A stretch of DNA of 64,000 nucleotides from Lasiodiplodia sp. COLG20. Lineage: Eukaryota > Ascomycota > Dothideomycetes > Botryosphaeriales > Botryosphaeriaceae. This document shows, in pieces, positions 46,152-56,270 of the stretch. Within the stretch, counting starts at the first letter, position 1. Each line of letters opens with the position of its first letter. The stretch is from contig VNWV01000004.1 of NCBI GenBank assembly GCA_009801085.1, forward strand, positions 496,001 to 560,000. The letters run 5' to 3'. Below the pieces are notes generated by a model. That model did no database searches, had not been told where the DNA came from, and saw only the letters and a list, made by a program, of their open reading frames with translations. Made by a program: the position numbers and the translations under genes.

Positions 46152-46748
46152 GATTGCGGGTGCAACGATCGGCGTACGTGCTGAAGCGAAATCCGGGAGC
46201 GCGCGGACAAAGAGTGTGCATTTTATGGAGAGGAATTTGCGGGGTAGTCTCCACAAAAGCCCCGCCTGGTGCAGTGCAGGGTTCTGGTTCGGCAAGACGT
46301 CTTGGCAAGCAAGATAATATCGTCTTGCAAGATGTTTAAGACGATCTTCTGTACAAGTCTTGTCTCAAGAAATCATCTGTGGTGAGCAGCTTTAGTTAAA
46401 AAAAAAATCTCGCTGAAGTGTGCGGGGCTTCCGCATTTCTCGCCACCTTTGCCGCTACCACAGGAGTAAATGGTACCGGAACAATACCTTATCCAGCCTG
46501 CCATGTTTTCTGTGCAAAGTTCGATTTCGGTGAGTTTGACGGATGTACAAGAGGATCCATGGAATATCTGCAGGCAGCATAGAATACATACGCGGTTAAA
46601 TAATTAATCATTGAAAAATAGTAAACGGGCTAGTAGCAAACAAGAACCGATTGGCATAGAATTAACCAGATCCTCCGTCACGTTCTCATAAAAGGAAAAA
46701 GAAGAAATAGGCGCTCATAGTTGTCTTATCTCCGTGTTCAGGAACATT
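46152..46748. other. Intergenic with palindromic repeat
   Basis: 0.6 kb between the start of the Zn2Cys6 gene and the 3' end of the carrier gene, both on the minus strand. It contains the repeat at 46290-46372 and an A-rich run near 46400. Confidence 0.55.
46290..46372. repeat. AAGACG/CGTCTT palindromic repeat, copy 2
   Basis: Contains AAGACGTCTT and the inverted pair ATCGTCTT...AAGACGAT, then a diverged AAGTCTTGTCTC. It is similar in motif content to 41133-41217, and the two bracket the membrane protein and regulator genes. Confidence 0.55.
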
Positions 46749-48721
46749 CTACAAGGTGTATCGGAACAATGGGCTTCTATCACCCATCTTCTCAAGCTCC
46801 TCATCAGAATACTGAGCCCGAATCTGCTCCTCAGTGTGTCTCGAGTTCTTCTTGTTGATTGTCCAGAGGGCGAATTCGAGAGCGAAGCAAGCAACAATGC
46901 CTGCTGCAGCAAATCCGAAAGACGTGCCGTATCCGGTGGGATACTTTGGTGCTTCATCATCGATGTAGATGTAGCTCCCAATGACTCCACCAACATTTCC
47001 AGCGCAGATCAACCAACCGATTCCGATCGATCGCTTTTCTGGACCTGCAAGGTTCGATATATTCCAGGCGTTGAGACCGGGAAGGATTGGATACATTCTG
47101 CGTACTTTCTATCAGCTCAACGCACGACTAGGACGAGTATGCGGTCTACACTTACCCAGAACAAGCAAGACACACAGCAAAATAACAGACGGCAATGTTA
47201 TCTTTGATATGCTCGGACTTGGTAAACAGAATTGAGAAGGCCACTACCAAACATAGTTGTGGCCCAACAATGAACGGCATCCGCCATGAATAGCGGTCTG
47301 CAAATACCGAAGACACGTATGCAGCCAGAGCTCCAACGGCGTATGGTGGGATGGTCAGTAGCTGCGCTGTTGCCGATGTGTAACCCATGTTCTTGATGAT
47401 CTGCGGCATAGTAAATTTCAGCGCGTAGTTGGGGACGACGTTCGACCAGTTGGCGACGACCAGGAGATAGATCTTCCAGTCGGTCAGCACAGCCCAGAGA
47501 GCATCCCAGTGCACTGCCTTGTTCCTTCCCGATGCCTGAACACTGTGCATCCTTCGAGCGTATTGGCGCAGCTCGAAGTAACGAATCTCATCGGGGTCGA
47601 GCCAGCGCGAGGAGAGGGCGGGCGAGTCAATGAGGAAGAAAAAGCATGTCACGGCCATTGCAACGGTGACGATACCTTCAATGATGAAAATCTGTTACCG
47701 TACGTTCTTAGTATTTGCAATATGACATTGAAACATAATCTGAAATCGCAGAGATTAAACTTACCCATCTCCAACCTTCCAGACCACCGAGTCCATCCAT
47801 CTTGGCCAGACCAAAGGCTAGAAGGCCTGAAAATGCGCCACCGGATGCAGCTGAAGAATACAGGAGAGCGATTCGAGTTTGAGTCTCATTGGGGAGGTAC
47901 CATTTCGATATGAGCAATACGGCTCCTGGAAAGAAACCTGCTCTGTGTTCACATTGTCAGGGCTACAGAGCCGGACGTGAGTAGAGAATTGGTCGACGCA
48001 CTCAAAGAGACCAAGCAATAATCTGACTATTGTGAGACCAGCGAAGTTCTGTACTATTCCAGTGCATGTCATGATGACGCCCCAGGCAAAAACGATTGAG
48101 CCAAGGTATCGTGACGGGTGCGTAAATCTCTCGAGAATCATGTTGCTTGGGACCTCTGACAAATGTCAGCTCTGGGTATAAATGACACCTAAAGTCTTAC
48201 CAGCTAGAACATAAGGTATGAAGAAAATGGAAAGCGCAATATTGTACTGCGTTCCGGTCATGCCCAAGCTGGGGAGGAGACCCTCAATCTTGGCATTTCC
48301 TTTCAAAGTCAGCCTGTTGATCGTAAGGACTTCTACATCCGAGTTCCCCTCACCAATGTTTGTCTTATCAATGTATGTAATCAAGTACAGAATCAGCAGC
48401 ATTGGTATGAGTCGCCACTGGAGACTGTCAGTGTCGGTAGGACGTAACGGCAGATGGTGGTCTCTTACATCGACCTGTGGATAGAGATTCGCTGTTAGTA
48501 TACCTGTCGAAACGCGAGGCCTTCTACTACGTTTCCCTATGAAAACATACCTTGCGGATGGCACCTTTCTTCTTTTCTTCTGGGAAGTTGGCTAGGAACT
48601 CTTCATCGTCCAAGCTCATTCCCATGGTGTGAGAGCATTGCTCCGTGTTGACCACTTCTGATTTCTCAGAGTGTGCATTTTCGACATCAATGTTCTCAAG
48701 GGACTTTTGTACGGTGGTCAT
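46749..48721 (-). CDS. MFS carrier of the allantoate/vitamin permease (ACS, Dal5-like) family
   Basis: Eight exons: 48721-48551, 48474-48469 (6 nt), 48417-48354, 48299-48201, 48155-48002, 47942-47765, 47691-47156 and 47097-46749, about 518 residues. The tiny exon supplies Val-Asp and makes the family motif K-VDWRLIPMLLILYLITYIDKTNIGNAKIEGL continuous across two introns. Other family features: RLLLGLFEAGFFPGAVLLISKWY and SGGAFSGLLAFGLAKMDGLGGLEGWRW|IFIIEG. Twelve spans are expected. Such carriers import small organic anions (allantoate, nicotinate, pantothenate, sugar acids, aromatic acids) across the plasma membrane. It is divergent from the DHDPS-family gene over a 0.57 kb promoter, so it probably imports that pathway's substrate (inference). 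All junction phases agree. Confidence 0.87.
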
Positions 48722-49294
48722 TGTGGGTGGAATGAATGATCGCTCGAGAGTTGAATGGTTTCATGGGAGAGATATCTCGAGATGTTAGAACAAGAAACGA
48801 GTTTTAACCCATGCATCGAACAAGCCCGTTCCCCCAGGTTGCGGGGTGGGGTTTCTGAAGTTCTGGGGCGGATTCACGGATTCTGCACTCAACTCACCTC
48901 CGGATAATTCGGATTCCCGGATTTGTTGCACCAACACAAGACAACCCCGCAATGCTTTCCCCGCGTCCCCAGACCACACTAACTTAACAAGGCATTTCCC
49001 GGATCCAAATCATGGATTCACATAGTGATACTCAGCTGCGAACCAAACCAATTGCGTAAGGAAGTCCACATCACTACGATCAAGGATCCTTCTCCGCACC
49101 AGGAATCCGGGCACGAGTTCCGCGAATCCGAACAAGTTGGCCACCTAAAATCAGAATAAGTAGTGTATTTATTGACCAAAGAAACCAAACACAATCCAGA
49201 TCAACAGCTCATTCAACTTTCAAATCAAAGTACAATCCGAACTCTGATAATCCTCACTCTTGGACGCAACTCCCTCACCCCCACCTCCCTAACC
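48722..49294. promoter_or_regulatory. Divergent promoter, carrier / DHDPS-family lyase
   Basis: 0.57 kb with an unusual density of CGGAT/ATCCG words, including CGGATAATTCGG, CGGATTCC at 48910-48917 and GGAATCCG at 49102-49109. Spaced CGG triplets are typical contact sites of Zn2Cys6 regulators; binding here is inference. Confidence 0.5.
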
Positions 49295-50233
49295 ATGTCA
49301 ACAGCCATCGACCTCCGCGGCCTCACCCCTGCCCCGGTCACGCCCTTCACCCCCGACGGCTCCATCGACTACCCCGCCATCCAGCGCCTCGGGTCCTGGC
49401 TCAGCAGCATCCGCGGGGTAACGGGTCTCGTCGTCCTCGGCCACGCCGGCGAAGGCACCTTTCTGACCGTGGACGAGCAAGCCTCCGTCATCAAAGCCTT
49501 CGTCGCCTCCGTCGCCGGCCCGCACCCCATCCCCATCATCGCCGGCATAACCAGCGAGGGCACCGCCGTCGCCGCGCTCGAGGCTTCCCGCGCCAAAGCC
49601 GCCGGCGCCGCGGCCGGATTGCTGTATCCGAGCCACGGCTGGCTGCGCTTCGGCTACCAGCCGGGCGCGCCGCAGGACCGGTACCGGACGGTGTTTGAGC
49701 GCAGCGGGTTGCCGTTGATTTTGTTTCAGTACCCGGATAATACCAAGGCGACGTACAGCCTGCAGACGCTGCTGGACATCGCGGCGCTGCCAGGCGTGTT
49801 TGCGATCAAGAACGGCGTGCGCAACATGCGCAGGTGGGACACGGAGATTCCGGTGCTGCGCCGCGAGAGGCCGCAGCTGCAGGTCCTCACGTGCCATGAT
49901 GAGTATTTGCTGCACACGGCGTTCGATGTGGATGGCATGCTCGTCGGGTACGGGACCATTGCGCCGGAGCCGCTGGTCGAGTTCATCGAGGCGGGGAAGG
50001 CGGGGGATTATGGGAGGGCGAGGGCGATTCATGATCGGTTGCTGCCGTTGACGAAGAGCGTGTATCACCGGGCGAGCCATATGGAGGGGACGGTGGCGTT
50101 GAAGCATGCGCTGGTTGCGAGGGGCATCTTGGAACATCCGACGGTGAGGTCGCCGTTGCTGCCGTTGGAGTCGGGAGCGGATAAAGAGATTCATGATGCT
50201 GTTGCGTCGGCTTCGTTGAGCCGCGTTGCATGA
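49295..50233 (+). CDS. DHDPS/N-acetylneuraminate lyase-family aldolase
   Basis: One exon, 312 residues; the ATG at 49295 (AACCATGTC) is the first in the open frame. A TIM-barrel class I lyase: GHAGEGTFLT at about 50-60 occupies the substrate-carboxylate site, Tyr146 is in LFQYPDNT, and the Schiff-base lysine is Lys172 in FAIKNG. Length matches the family. Members cleave or form C-C bonds of 2-oxo acids (dihydrodipicolinate synthase, 2-keto-3-deoxy sugar acid aldolase, 4-hydroxy-2-oxoglutarate aldolase, hydratase-aldolases of aromatic breakdown). Fungi do not make lysine by the diaminopimelate route, so a catabolic aldolase is more likely than true DHDPS. It shares a promoter with a carrier and sits beside a lactonase-type hydrolase. 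The exact substrate is unknown. Confidence 0.88.
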   Translation: MSTAIDLRGLTPAPVTPFTPDGSIDYPAIQRLGSWLSSIRGVTGLVVLGHAGEGTFLTVDEQASVIKAFVASVAGPHPIPIIAGITSEGTAVAALEASRAKAAGAAAGLLYPSHGWLRFGYQPGAPQDRYRTVFERSGLPLILFQYPDNTKATYSLQTLLDIAALPGVFAIKNGVRNMRRWDTEIPVLRRERPQLQVLTCHDEYLLHTAFDVDGMLVGYGTIAPEPLVEFIEAGKAGDYGRARAIHDRLLPLTKSVYHRASHMEGTVALKHALVARGILEHPTVRSPLLPLESGADKEIHDAVASASLSRVA

Positions 50234-50436
50234 TGTTTTTGAAATCATTCATACGGATAGATTAGCCTGGGGAATACCAACTTGTGAATTCTACACAATT
50301 GCGACAGCATGGAGCAAACATGTGTGATCCTTGAGTGAATCGCCATATGTGAAGAGGGCCAGTAGCATAATAATTTTCACTTCCAATAGGGTCTACTTGT
50401 GGATTTCAATACCGAATATATCCTTTATTTTCTGCT

Positions 50437-51291
50437 CTACAGCTCAGTTGGCTTATACACATCCAGCTCAGCCAGCCTTCGTCCTGCATCAAGATCATGT
50501 GCAGGAAGCAGCACAAGTGGCTGTTGCCGTGCAAGTTCCTTGATCTTCTTTATAGATTCGACTGCCAGGTAAGGGTTGTTGTTGACGCCGTCGGTGAGCT
50601 CTTGATCCAAGAGTGCCTGGTCATAAGTTGCATCCCCAGCAAGGAAGTACGTGGCCTTATCTCCATACACAATGAGTCCCAGATGCCCGGGCACATGGCC
50701 GGGAGTATCCACCGCAACGACCTTCCCATCTGATGTGATTGGGTAACTGCGCTCAAAGGGCCCAATGGGTCCACCGGTCGGCTCAAGCAACTTCGGGACG
50801 AATCCTTTCGGCCATTGGTTGGGAACAGCGCCTTCGATGGTGGCTTGCACAGGCGACTTGTAGGCATCCCAATGCTCTTTGCTAACGTAGATTGGGGCGT
50901 CTTTGAGGTCCGAAATGCCGTCGCCGTGATCGTGATGGAGATGAGAAAGCACAACAGCCTTCAGATCCCTGGGCTCGATACCCTGTTCGTGGAGTTTGCT
51001 TCCGATTCCTTCATCTTCGCGGACGTTGATGTCGACTGCGAGGTGGAAAAATGGCATCCATTTTGGAAAATAGCCAGGCTCCATGGAGTGCGGAGACTCG
51101 CCGGAATCGAACAGGATGTAGCCCTCTGGGTGTTCAATGAGGTATGTGTTGATGGGCAGAGGCTCGGTCCACGTTGTATCTGTCAACACGCGAAGTCTCC
51201 GGAGAAGAACTGCTCGGTCGGCGGGCTGTGTTTTGTGGCTTGGCCGAATGCGAATCGTACCCGTCTGCAGGATCCTGACATTGACCGACAT
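50437..51291 (-). CDS. Metallo-beta-lactamase-fold hydrolase, N-acyl homoserine lactonase-like
   Basis: One exon of 284 residues; the ATG is at 51291, since the longer open frame begins without ATG. The dinuclear zinc motif is SHLHHDHGDG (His117-x-His119-x-Asp121-His122). Further ligands are His199 (DTPGHVPGHLG), Asp220 (LAGDATYDQ) and His266 or nearby (LLPAHD). The spacing fits the AiiA/AttM-type lactonase subgroup. Such enzymes open lactone rings, including bacterial signal lactones, and in Fusarium a metallo-beta-lactamase-fold enzyme opens plant benzoxazolinone rings. Here it is convergent with the aldolase gene (3' ends 0.2 kb apart). A lactone intermediate in the pathway, or quorum quenching, are both possible; the sequence does not decide. 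Confidence 0.88.
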   Translation of the reverse strand: MSVNVRILQTGTIRIRPSHKTQPADRAVLLRRLRVLTDTTWTEPLPINTYLIEHPEGYILFDSGESPHSMEPGYFPKWMPFFHLAVDINVREDEGIGSKLHEQGIEPRDLKAVVLSHLHHDHGDGISDLKDAPIYVSKEHWDAYKSPVQATIEGAVPNQWPKGFVPKLLEPTGGPIGPFERSYPITSDGKVVAVDTPGHVPGHLGLIVYGDKATYFLAGDATYDQALLDQELTDGVNNNPYLAVESIKKIKELARQQPLVLLPAHDLDAGRRLAELDVYKPTEL

Positions 51292-51366
51292 GGTTACAGG
51301 ACTGCGACGAAATGAAATGTTCAATTGAGTGTTGTTGTTGAAGAGAGACACGGAATAACTAAACAA

Positions 51367-51640
51367 CTAAGTATAAATGTTGTAGATGGTTCGGGCTTCG
51401 GCCTCGGGTCTTTCCAAGTCTTTCCAGATTGAGCTAATGGCTCGGCCGAACCGCTCGCAAGCCACACCATTTTGGGCAACCGTTCCGAGGAACTTGTCAC
51501 CATCAAGACGCTTTTTAGAGAACCAAGAAAGCTGTTAGCCCAGCGTGTTAGCCTGGGCCTTCTCTTCCTATAGATCTTTCTCAAGAGAGGCTGAGATACG
51601 GTCGGCACGTTTGCTGGGCTCCCTAGTACAGCCCCCTCTC
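51367..51640 (-). pseudogene. Decayed C-terminal fragment of an unidentified gene
   Basis: On the minus strand one frame reads coherently from about 51640 to a natural-looking TAG at 51367-51369, interrupted by TAG and TAA at about 51558-51566 and 51530. Parts such as KRADRISASLEKDL and FLGTVAQNGVACERFGRAI look protein-like. Both internal stops could come from Gln codons by C-to-T change. The family was not recognised. Confidence 0.45.
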
Positions 51641-51681
51641 GCAGCCGATGGCTACCGTCGATTTGTTTTTGCTCATGTCAT

Positions 51682-51762
51682 GGGTACTTGAAGCTATCGT
51701 CCGGACGGGAATATTGAATTAAGAATTCTGCATTCACGTCCGGACGATAGCTTCAACTACCC
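51682..51762. repeat. 26-bp inverted repeat (25/26 matches) with 29-nt loop
   Basis: Arms 51682-51707 and 51737-51762 pair with one mismatch; the arm core is GAAGCTATCGTCCGGACG. The AT-rich loop contains GAATTAAGAATTC. A T run follows at about 51768-51780. It could be a small MITE, a transposon-end fragment or a hairpin RNA precursor. Confidence 0.8.
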
Positions 51763-51867
51763 GTACGTTTTTTTTTTTTTTGAAAAGAAAAAGATAAGGC
51801 ATAGTTACCGTCGAGGATTCCGCTATTCTTCGCTAGCCATCGTCTGCAGCACCCCTCTGTAAGTGCA

Positions 51868-52134
51868 AGGGGTAATTACCAAACAGCACCTCTTGCACCG
51901 TGCGACGATTCCATGGCCTTATCTGCCTAAGGCTACGCATGGGTAAGAAGAGGTCCTGTTTGGTAAATTGACTAGTGGTTATTGACGAGGAGAAAGGCGA
52001 CATGCTCGGTCTTTTTTGATTGTATGACTGTAGCATACAAAATCGGCCACGACTTCTCAATGCACGGTGCAAGAGGTGCTGTTTAGTCCGAGAGGTGTGT
52101 TTAGCCCGAGAGGTGCTGTTTAGTAATTACGCCT
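51868..52134. mobile_element. MITE-like element with 25-bp terminal inverted repeats
   Basis: The left end (51868-51892) and the inverted right end (52110-52134) agree at 23 of 25 bases; shared parts are GTAATTAC and AAACAGCACCTC. An inner inverted match adds CTCTTGCACCGTGC against GCACGGTGCAAGAG. The right end carries three tandem units of 18-19 bp starting AGAGGTG (52072-52127). It has no coding capacity and is about 267 bp. A target-site duplication is not clear. Confidence 0.65.
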
Positions 52135-52497
52135 AAGTTAGAACTGTAGCGAGCCTGGCTTTTCTGGTTTTGTTAGTTAAGGTTGTCGGCCAAGGCGAGC
52201 AGTCCAAATGATTACTATCTTCAGAGACACTACGCTTCTCTGCCGAGGTCGTGCTCTGCGGTTCTCCACCGGGCGCCAAGTTGAGCCTTGATCTTCGCAC
52301 CCCATCAAAACCTTACTAGCGATCCGTGTACGGCGGCCTAAATGCATGAACTATAATGAATCATTCCTTGGCCTATGAATCATAACAAAATCATAACATG
52401 TGCCTGTTAGGAAATATAAAGTGCTTTACGAGGCTCTTCATTCGTTTACAAGATAGCATCTCTTCTGCTCTCCCAACATCGAACCAACTGAGTTACT

Positions 52498-54125
52498 ATG
52501 GCTGTCCCGACTGGTACTACTGACGTCAAAAGTTTTGAAACAAGGCTTTTCATCAATGGCGAAGTATATCATCAATAGGTATCATAAGGAGTATACAACT
52601 AATAGATGTCTATAGTTTGTTGAATCCTCGGACAGGAAAACTTTCCACATTATTTCGCCGTCTACACGCGAGGTTATTGCCAACGGTACGTAATGACTTT
52701 CCATTTACGCGATCGAATACTTACAAACTGGCAGTCTCCGAGGCTAGCATTGATGATACCAACGCTGCAGTGGCAGCCGCCAAAAATGCGCAACCAGCAT
52801 GGGCTGCCCTTTCAGTCAAGGAACGCGGTGCTTACCTAAAGAAGCTAGCCACATTGCTTCGTGAGAGCTCTTCGGAAATGGCCTATCTGGAGGCGATCAG
52901 CATGGGTCGTCCGGTCAGCGAATATATCGATGGTATTCTGTGCGCTGATTTTTTCGACCATTTCTCGGAAGCAGCATGGCAGGCTCAGGGTTCAACGAGC
53001 TTGAACACACCAGGGATGCTGGGAATGACTCTTCGTCAGCCCTACGGTGTTGCTGCCGCTATCATTCCCTGGAATGCACCAGCAGCCTTCTTTGGATCGA
53101 AGACGGCGCCTATGATTGCGGCCGGAAACTGCGTCGTTCTGAAAAGCGGTGAGAAAGCTCCCCTGACAGTAAGTATCCCTGAGACGTGGTCAATATACTT
53201 TTGCATACCAAAGCTAACACCGGCGAAGTCCGCCTTCATTGCCACATTGATCCAAAGGGTCGGTTTTCCCCCTGGTGTTATCAACGTCATCCATGGCCAC
53301 GGTCACATTTCTGGTGCAACCCTCTCCTCCCACATGGACGTCCGCGTCCTTTCGTTCACGGGATCCGGACGTACTGGCCGCCTCATCACCGAAGCCGCAG
53401 CGAAGTCGAACTTGAAGAACGTCTACCTCGAGCTGGGTGGCAAGAGCCCGGCTATCATTTTTGACGATGCGGATCTCGAAGCTGCTGCCAAAGAAACTCA
53501 ACACAGCATAGCATGGAACTCGGGCCAGGTTTGCATGGCAAACTCCCGGATTTATGTTCAGAACACGGTTGCTGAGAAGTTCATCGCGATGTTCAAAGAC
53601 AACTGCGCCAACGTCAAGATTGGGATCTCCACTGACCCAGGCGTGCAGATGGGTCCGCTGGCAGACGAAGCTCAGTTCTGGACCGTCAACAAGAATATCG
53701 AGCTTGGGAAATCTGCAGGCGGGACGCTCATTCATGGCAACCTCGACAGGGATGCGATCAAGAGCGGGTACTTTATCGGGTTACACGTCTTTGTCAACCT
53801 TCCCGAGAATTCTAAGCCTATGAAGGAGGAGATCTTCGGTCCGGTGGTTAACATCAACACCTTTGAGACGGAAGAGGAGGTGCTCCAGAAGGCCAATGAT
53901 ACTGAATACGGATTATACGCGTCGGTCTACACAAAGGATGTCAGCCGCGCCATTCGCATGGCAAGGGGTCTGGAAGCGGGAACCGTGGGTGTGAACTGTA
54001 CAAGCCCAACACAGGTAGAGGATATGCCCTTTGGTGGCTACAAGACAAGCGGAGTTGGGAGGGAGAGTTTTAGGCATAGCTTGGAGAACTTTTTGGAGGA
54101 AAAAACGGTCTTGGTCAGGGTGTGA
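52498..54125 (+). CDS. NAD(P)-dependent aldehyde dehydrogenase
   Basis: Exons are 52498-52563, 52616-52685, 52735-53168 and 53229-54125; introns are 52, 49 and 60 nt; 488 residues. ALDH features in order: FINGEF near the start, IPWNAPAAFFGSKTAPMIAAGNCVVLKSGEKAPLT (cofactor site), FTGSGRTGR, the general-base Glu258 in LELGGKSP, the catalytic Cys292 in NSGQVCMA, and KEEIFGPVV near the C-terminus. It oxidises an aldehyde to the acid in the cytosol (no targeting peptide seen). Introns 1 and 2 are needed to attach the start and fix the frame; an open frame starting at 52617 would lack the N-terminal strand. Neighbours (SDR, lactonase, aldolase, P450) suggest a place in a catabolic chain. It looks intact; SGYFIGLHVFV differs slightly from the usual GYFIEPTVF. 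Confidence 0.92.
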
Positions 54126-54942
54126 TGTGTCTGCGTCATTGTCCTGTAAGCTATATTTGTGTTGTCGGCTTCATTTTTAGTAGAATCATCACACGTTTTT
54201 CGTGTTGGCGAAGAATTGTTCCAAAGGTGCATTTTCCAAGAGACAAAAAACCTTTGACCTCTTCCGAAAAGTGCAACCGGTTGTGCTTTCCAGCCGACAT
54301 ATTGATTGTGTCAAACACGTTTAAAGACGTCAATGGGGTCGTGTGTAGGATTGCACAAGCGGAAATGTGGGGGCATACCCCTATGCTGAAGGGAGCGGTG
54401 TTGATGCGCGCTGAAAGGGCACATGTTGCAAAGCTTAATTGGCCTCTGGAGTATCCAAAATTTATTCCGGATCCGCGATTTGGGAATTTTGTTTTTCTCG
54501 AGTTGAGTCGGCCACACTCCTGAATTTGGCTCTGTGAGCGTTCTGGACGTTTCACCCGGCTTTCTTTGCAGGATGCGTGAACATCGAGAGCCATTCCGTA
54601 CCTATCAGAATGGAACTAGGTACGATACCCGTTTTTGATGCATGATTGTCTGAACTTCGTACGTCTAGGGCTCTCGCTTCAGAGTGTATACAGCGGGGCG
54701 TTAATTTCGTTCCGCCCTAAAGGGGATGGATGGCCTACTCCGTATCGCTCCTCCGGCTTCTTTCATACCCGAATCGGTCTGAATGATCCCGGCTCCGGCT
54801 TGGCGCATGATATATATCTATTGCTACTATGGAGTAATTACAGCATCCGAGTATCCCATTCACTCTCCTCTTTGATCAAATTCTCCCCACAAATCCTTCC
54901 AAATTCGAGAAAAGCTCCGGAACCCACCCGAAAGTCTTTGCA
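54126..54942. other. Intergenic, SDR promoter
   Basis: 0.82 kb; the ORFs in it are short and featureless. TATATAT occurs near 54810, about 130 bp upstream of the SDR start, preceded by CTCCGG/CCCGAATCGG-type words. Confidence 0.55.
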
Positions 54943-55794
54943 ATGTCCTCCTTACAGGGTAAAGTCATTGCAATCACTGGTGCTGCTTCTGGCATCGGAC
55001 TTGCGGTCGCGACCCTGGCCGCCAGTCAAGGAGCCCGCGTGTCTCTTGCCGATGTACGAGAAAAACACCTGGAAGAAGCAGCGGACAAGATCAGGAGTAC
55101 CGGCGCGCAAGTGATGGCCCGTGTTGTCGACGTGCGTAAGCCGGAACAAGTTGACGCGTGGATAGAAGCCACAGTTGCCACTTTCGGTCGGTTAGATGGC
55201 GCGGCCAACATAGCAGGCGTGGCGCCGACGACGCCATTGGAGGTCAAGGATCTGGATGACGAGAGCTGGAAGGTAACTCCAACACGATTCTTTGGACGCA
55301 AGGCCCAGGACTGATCATAGAAAGTTTATATTGGACATCAATTTGAATGGCGTAATGCATTGTCTACGCGCTCAGTTGAAGCACCTCGCACCGGGCGGCA
55401 GCATTGTGAATGCTTCGAGCTCTGCAGGGTTGCAGGGCCAGGTTACTAACGGCGCATATGTGGCTTCGAAACATGGCGTCATTGGGCTCTCCAAGACTGC
55501 TGCGAAGGAAGTGGGAGCCCGCAACCAGAGAGTGAACTGCATTGCACCGTAAGTTAAATTTGCTGCTCGTTTAGATCACTATAGTAAACGTTAATGCACC
55601 ACAGGGGATACATTGAGACGCCCATGACTGGGCCGGCCGTTGAAATGCTCTCGGGACGGGCGGCTAAGGAGACTGCATTGGGGAGAATGGGAACTTCGGA
55701 AGAAGTTGCCTCGCTATTTGGGTTCTTGCTAAGCGATGAGGCTTCATTCGTCACTGGCTGTGTGTACCAAGTTGATGGAGGTATGATCTGTTAA
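54943..55794 (+). CDS. Short-chain dehydrogenase/reductase
   Basis: Exons are 54943-55272, 55325-55548 and 55605-55794; introns are 52 and 56 nt; 247 residues, the standard length for a classical SDR. The cofactor motif TGAASGIG is at residues 12-19, the NxAG-type motif is NIAG, and the catalytic set is Ser142, Tyr155 and Lys159 (AYVASKHG). The acceptor of intron 1 is placed at GAAAG|TTT because only that gives [14 protein letters not shown] in frame. It oxidises a secondary alcohol or reduces a ketone with NAD(P)(H) in the cytosol. An Asp after the second strand ([10 protein letters not shown]) favours NAD(H). It reads in the same direction as the upstream aldehyde dehydrogenase and probably belongs to the same pathway. 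The specific substrate is unknown. Confidence 0.92.
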
Positions 55795-56270
55795 GCCAGT
55801 CCTGTGTAGTAAAGCCTGCATAGAAACGTACATATGCAGTCTAGGATACATTGTTGCATCGTGTTGGTCTATTCAGGCTACAACGTCATATAAGAACCGT
55901 CTCATTTATATTGCCGTGCCATTCGTTATCACTTTGACTTCCCGATCAGATGAATATACAGAACAACTCTACTTTTCAGTAGCCTAAGTGACTAGAATCT
56001 TGAGTCTATTATTCTGTGGACGTACGGAAAGAGGTCCAGATGTATTAATGGATTCGGCCAGTCGAGCACCGAGCGAGCTCTCAGCACCGTCAAGTTCCGG
56101 TTCCAGCGTGATAGGTTTGCCCGCGGCTGTTGGTTTTTCCGAAGCGACCGGTTTTGCCCGCAGGTGTTGGTTTTGTCCGCATTGTTGGTTTTTCCCGCAG
56201 CTGTCGGTTTTTACCTCACTTGTTGGTTTTTCCCGCAACTATCAGTTCGAGTGAAATCTATACTCAGAGA
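55795..56270. other. Intergenic between convergent genes, with minisatellite
   Basis: 0.48 kb between the 3' ends of the SDR gene and the zinc-finger regulator gene; it contains the tandem repeat at 56114-56243. Confidence 0.6.
56114..56243. repeat. Minisatellite, seven 18-19-bp units
   Basis: Seven imperfect units start with GGTTTT or GGTTTG followed by CCCGC-like sequence and a variable TGTT end (starts at 56114, 56132, 56150, 56169, 56187, 56206 and 56225). It lies a few bases from the 3' end of the regulator gene. Confidence 0.8.

Larger units (their letters stand above)
51292..52497. other. Intergenic with gene remnant and repeat elements
   Basis: 1.2 kb. Going rightwards it holds a decayed minus-strand gene fragment (51367-51640), a near-perfect 26-bp inverted repeat (51682-51762) followed by a T run, and a TIR-bounded element (51868-52134). 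The aldehyde dehydrogenase promoter with AAATATAAAG lies near 52415-52425. Confidence 0.6.

Noticed and set aside
49295..50233. True dihydrodipicolinate synthase for lysine synthesis
   Set aside because: Fungi make lysine by the aminoadipate route; the context is catabolic, so only the family is named.
51682..51780. Hairpin plus T run as a bacterial-type terminator
   Set aside because: The genome is fungal; factor-independent terminators of that kind are not used for its protein-coding genes.
55984..56254. Open frames across the minisatellite on both strands
   Set aside because: They are a by-product of the 18-bp period being a multiple of three; no start context or conservation evidence.
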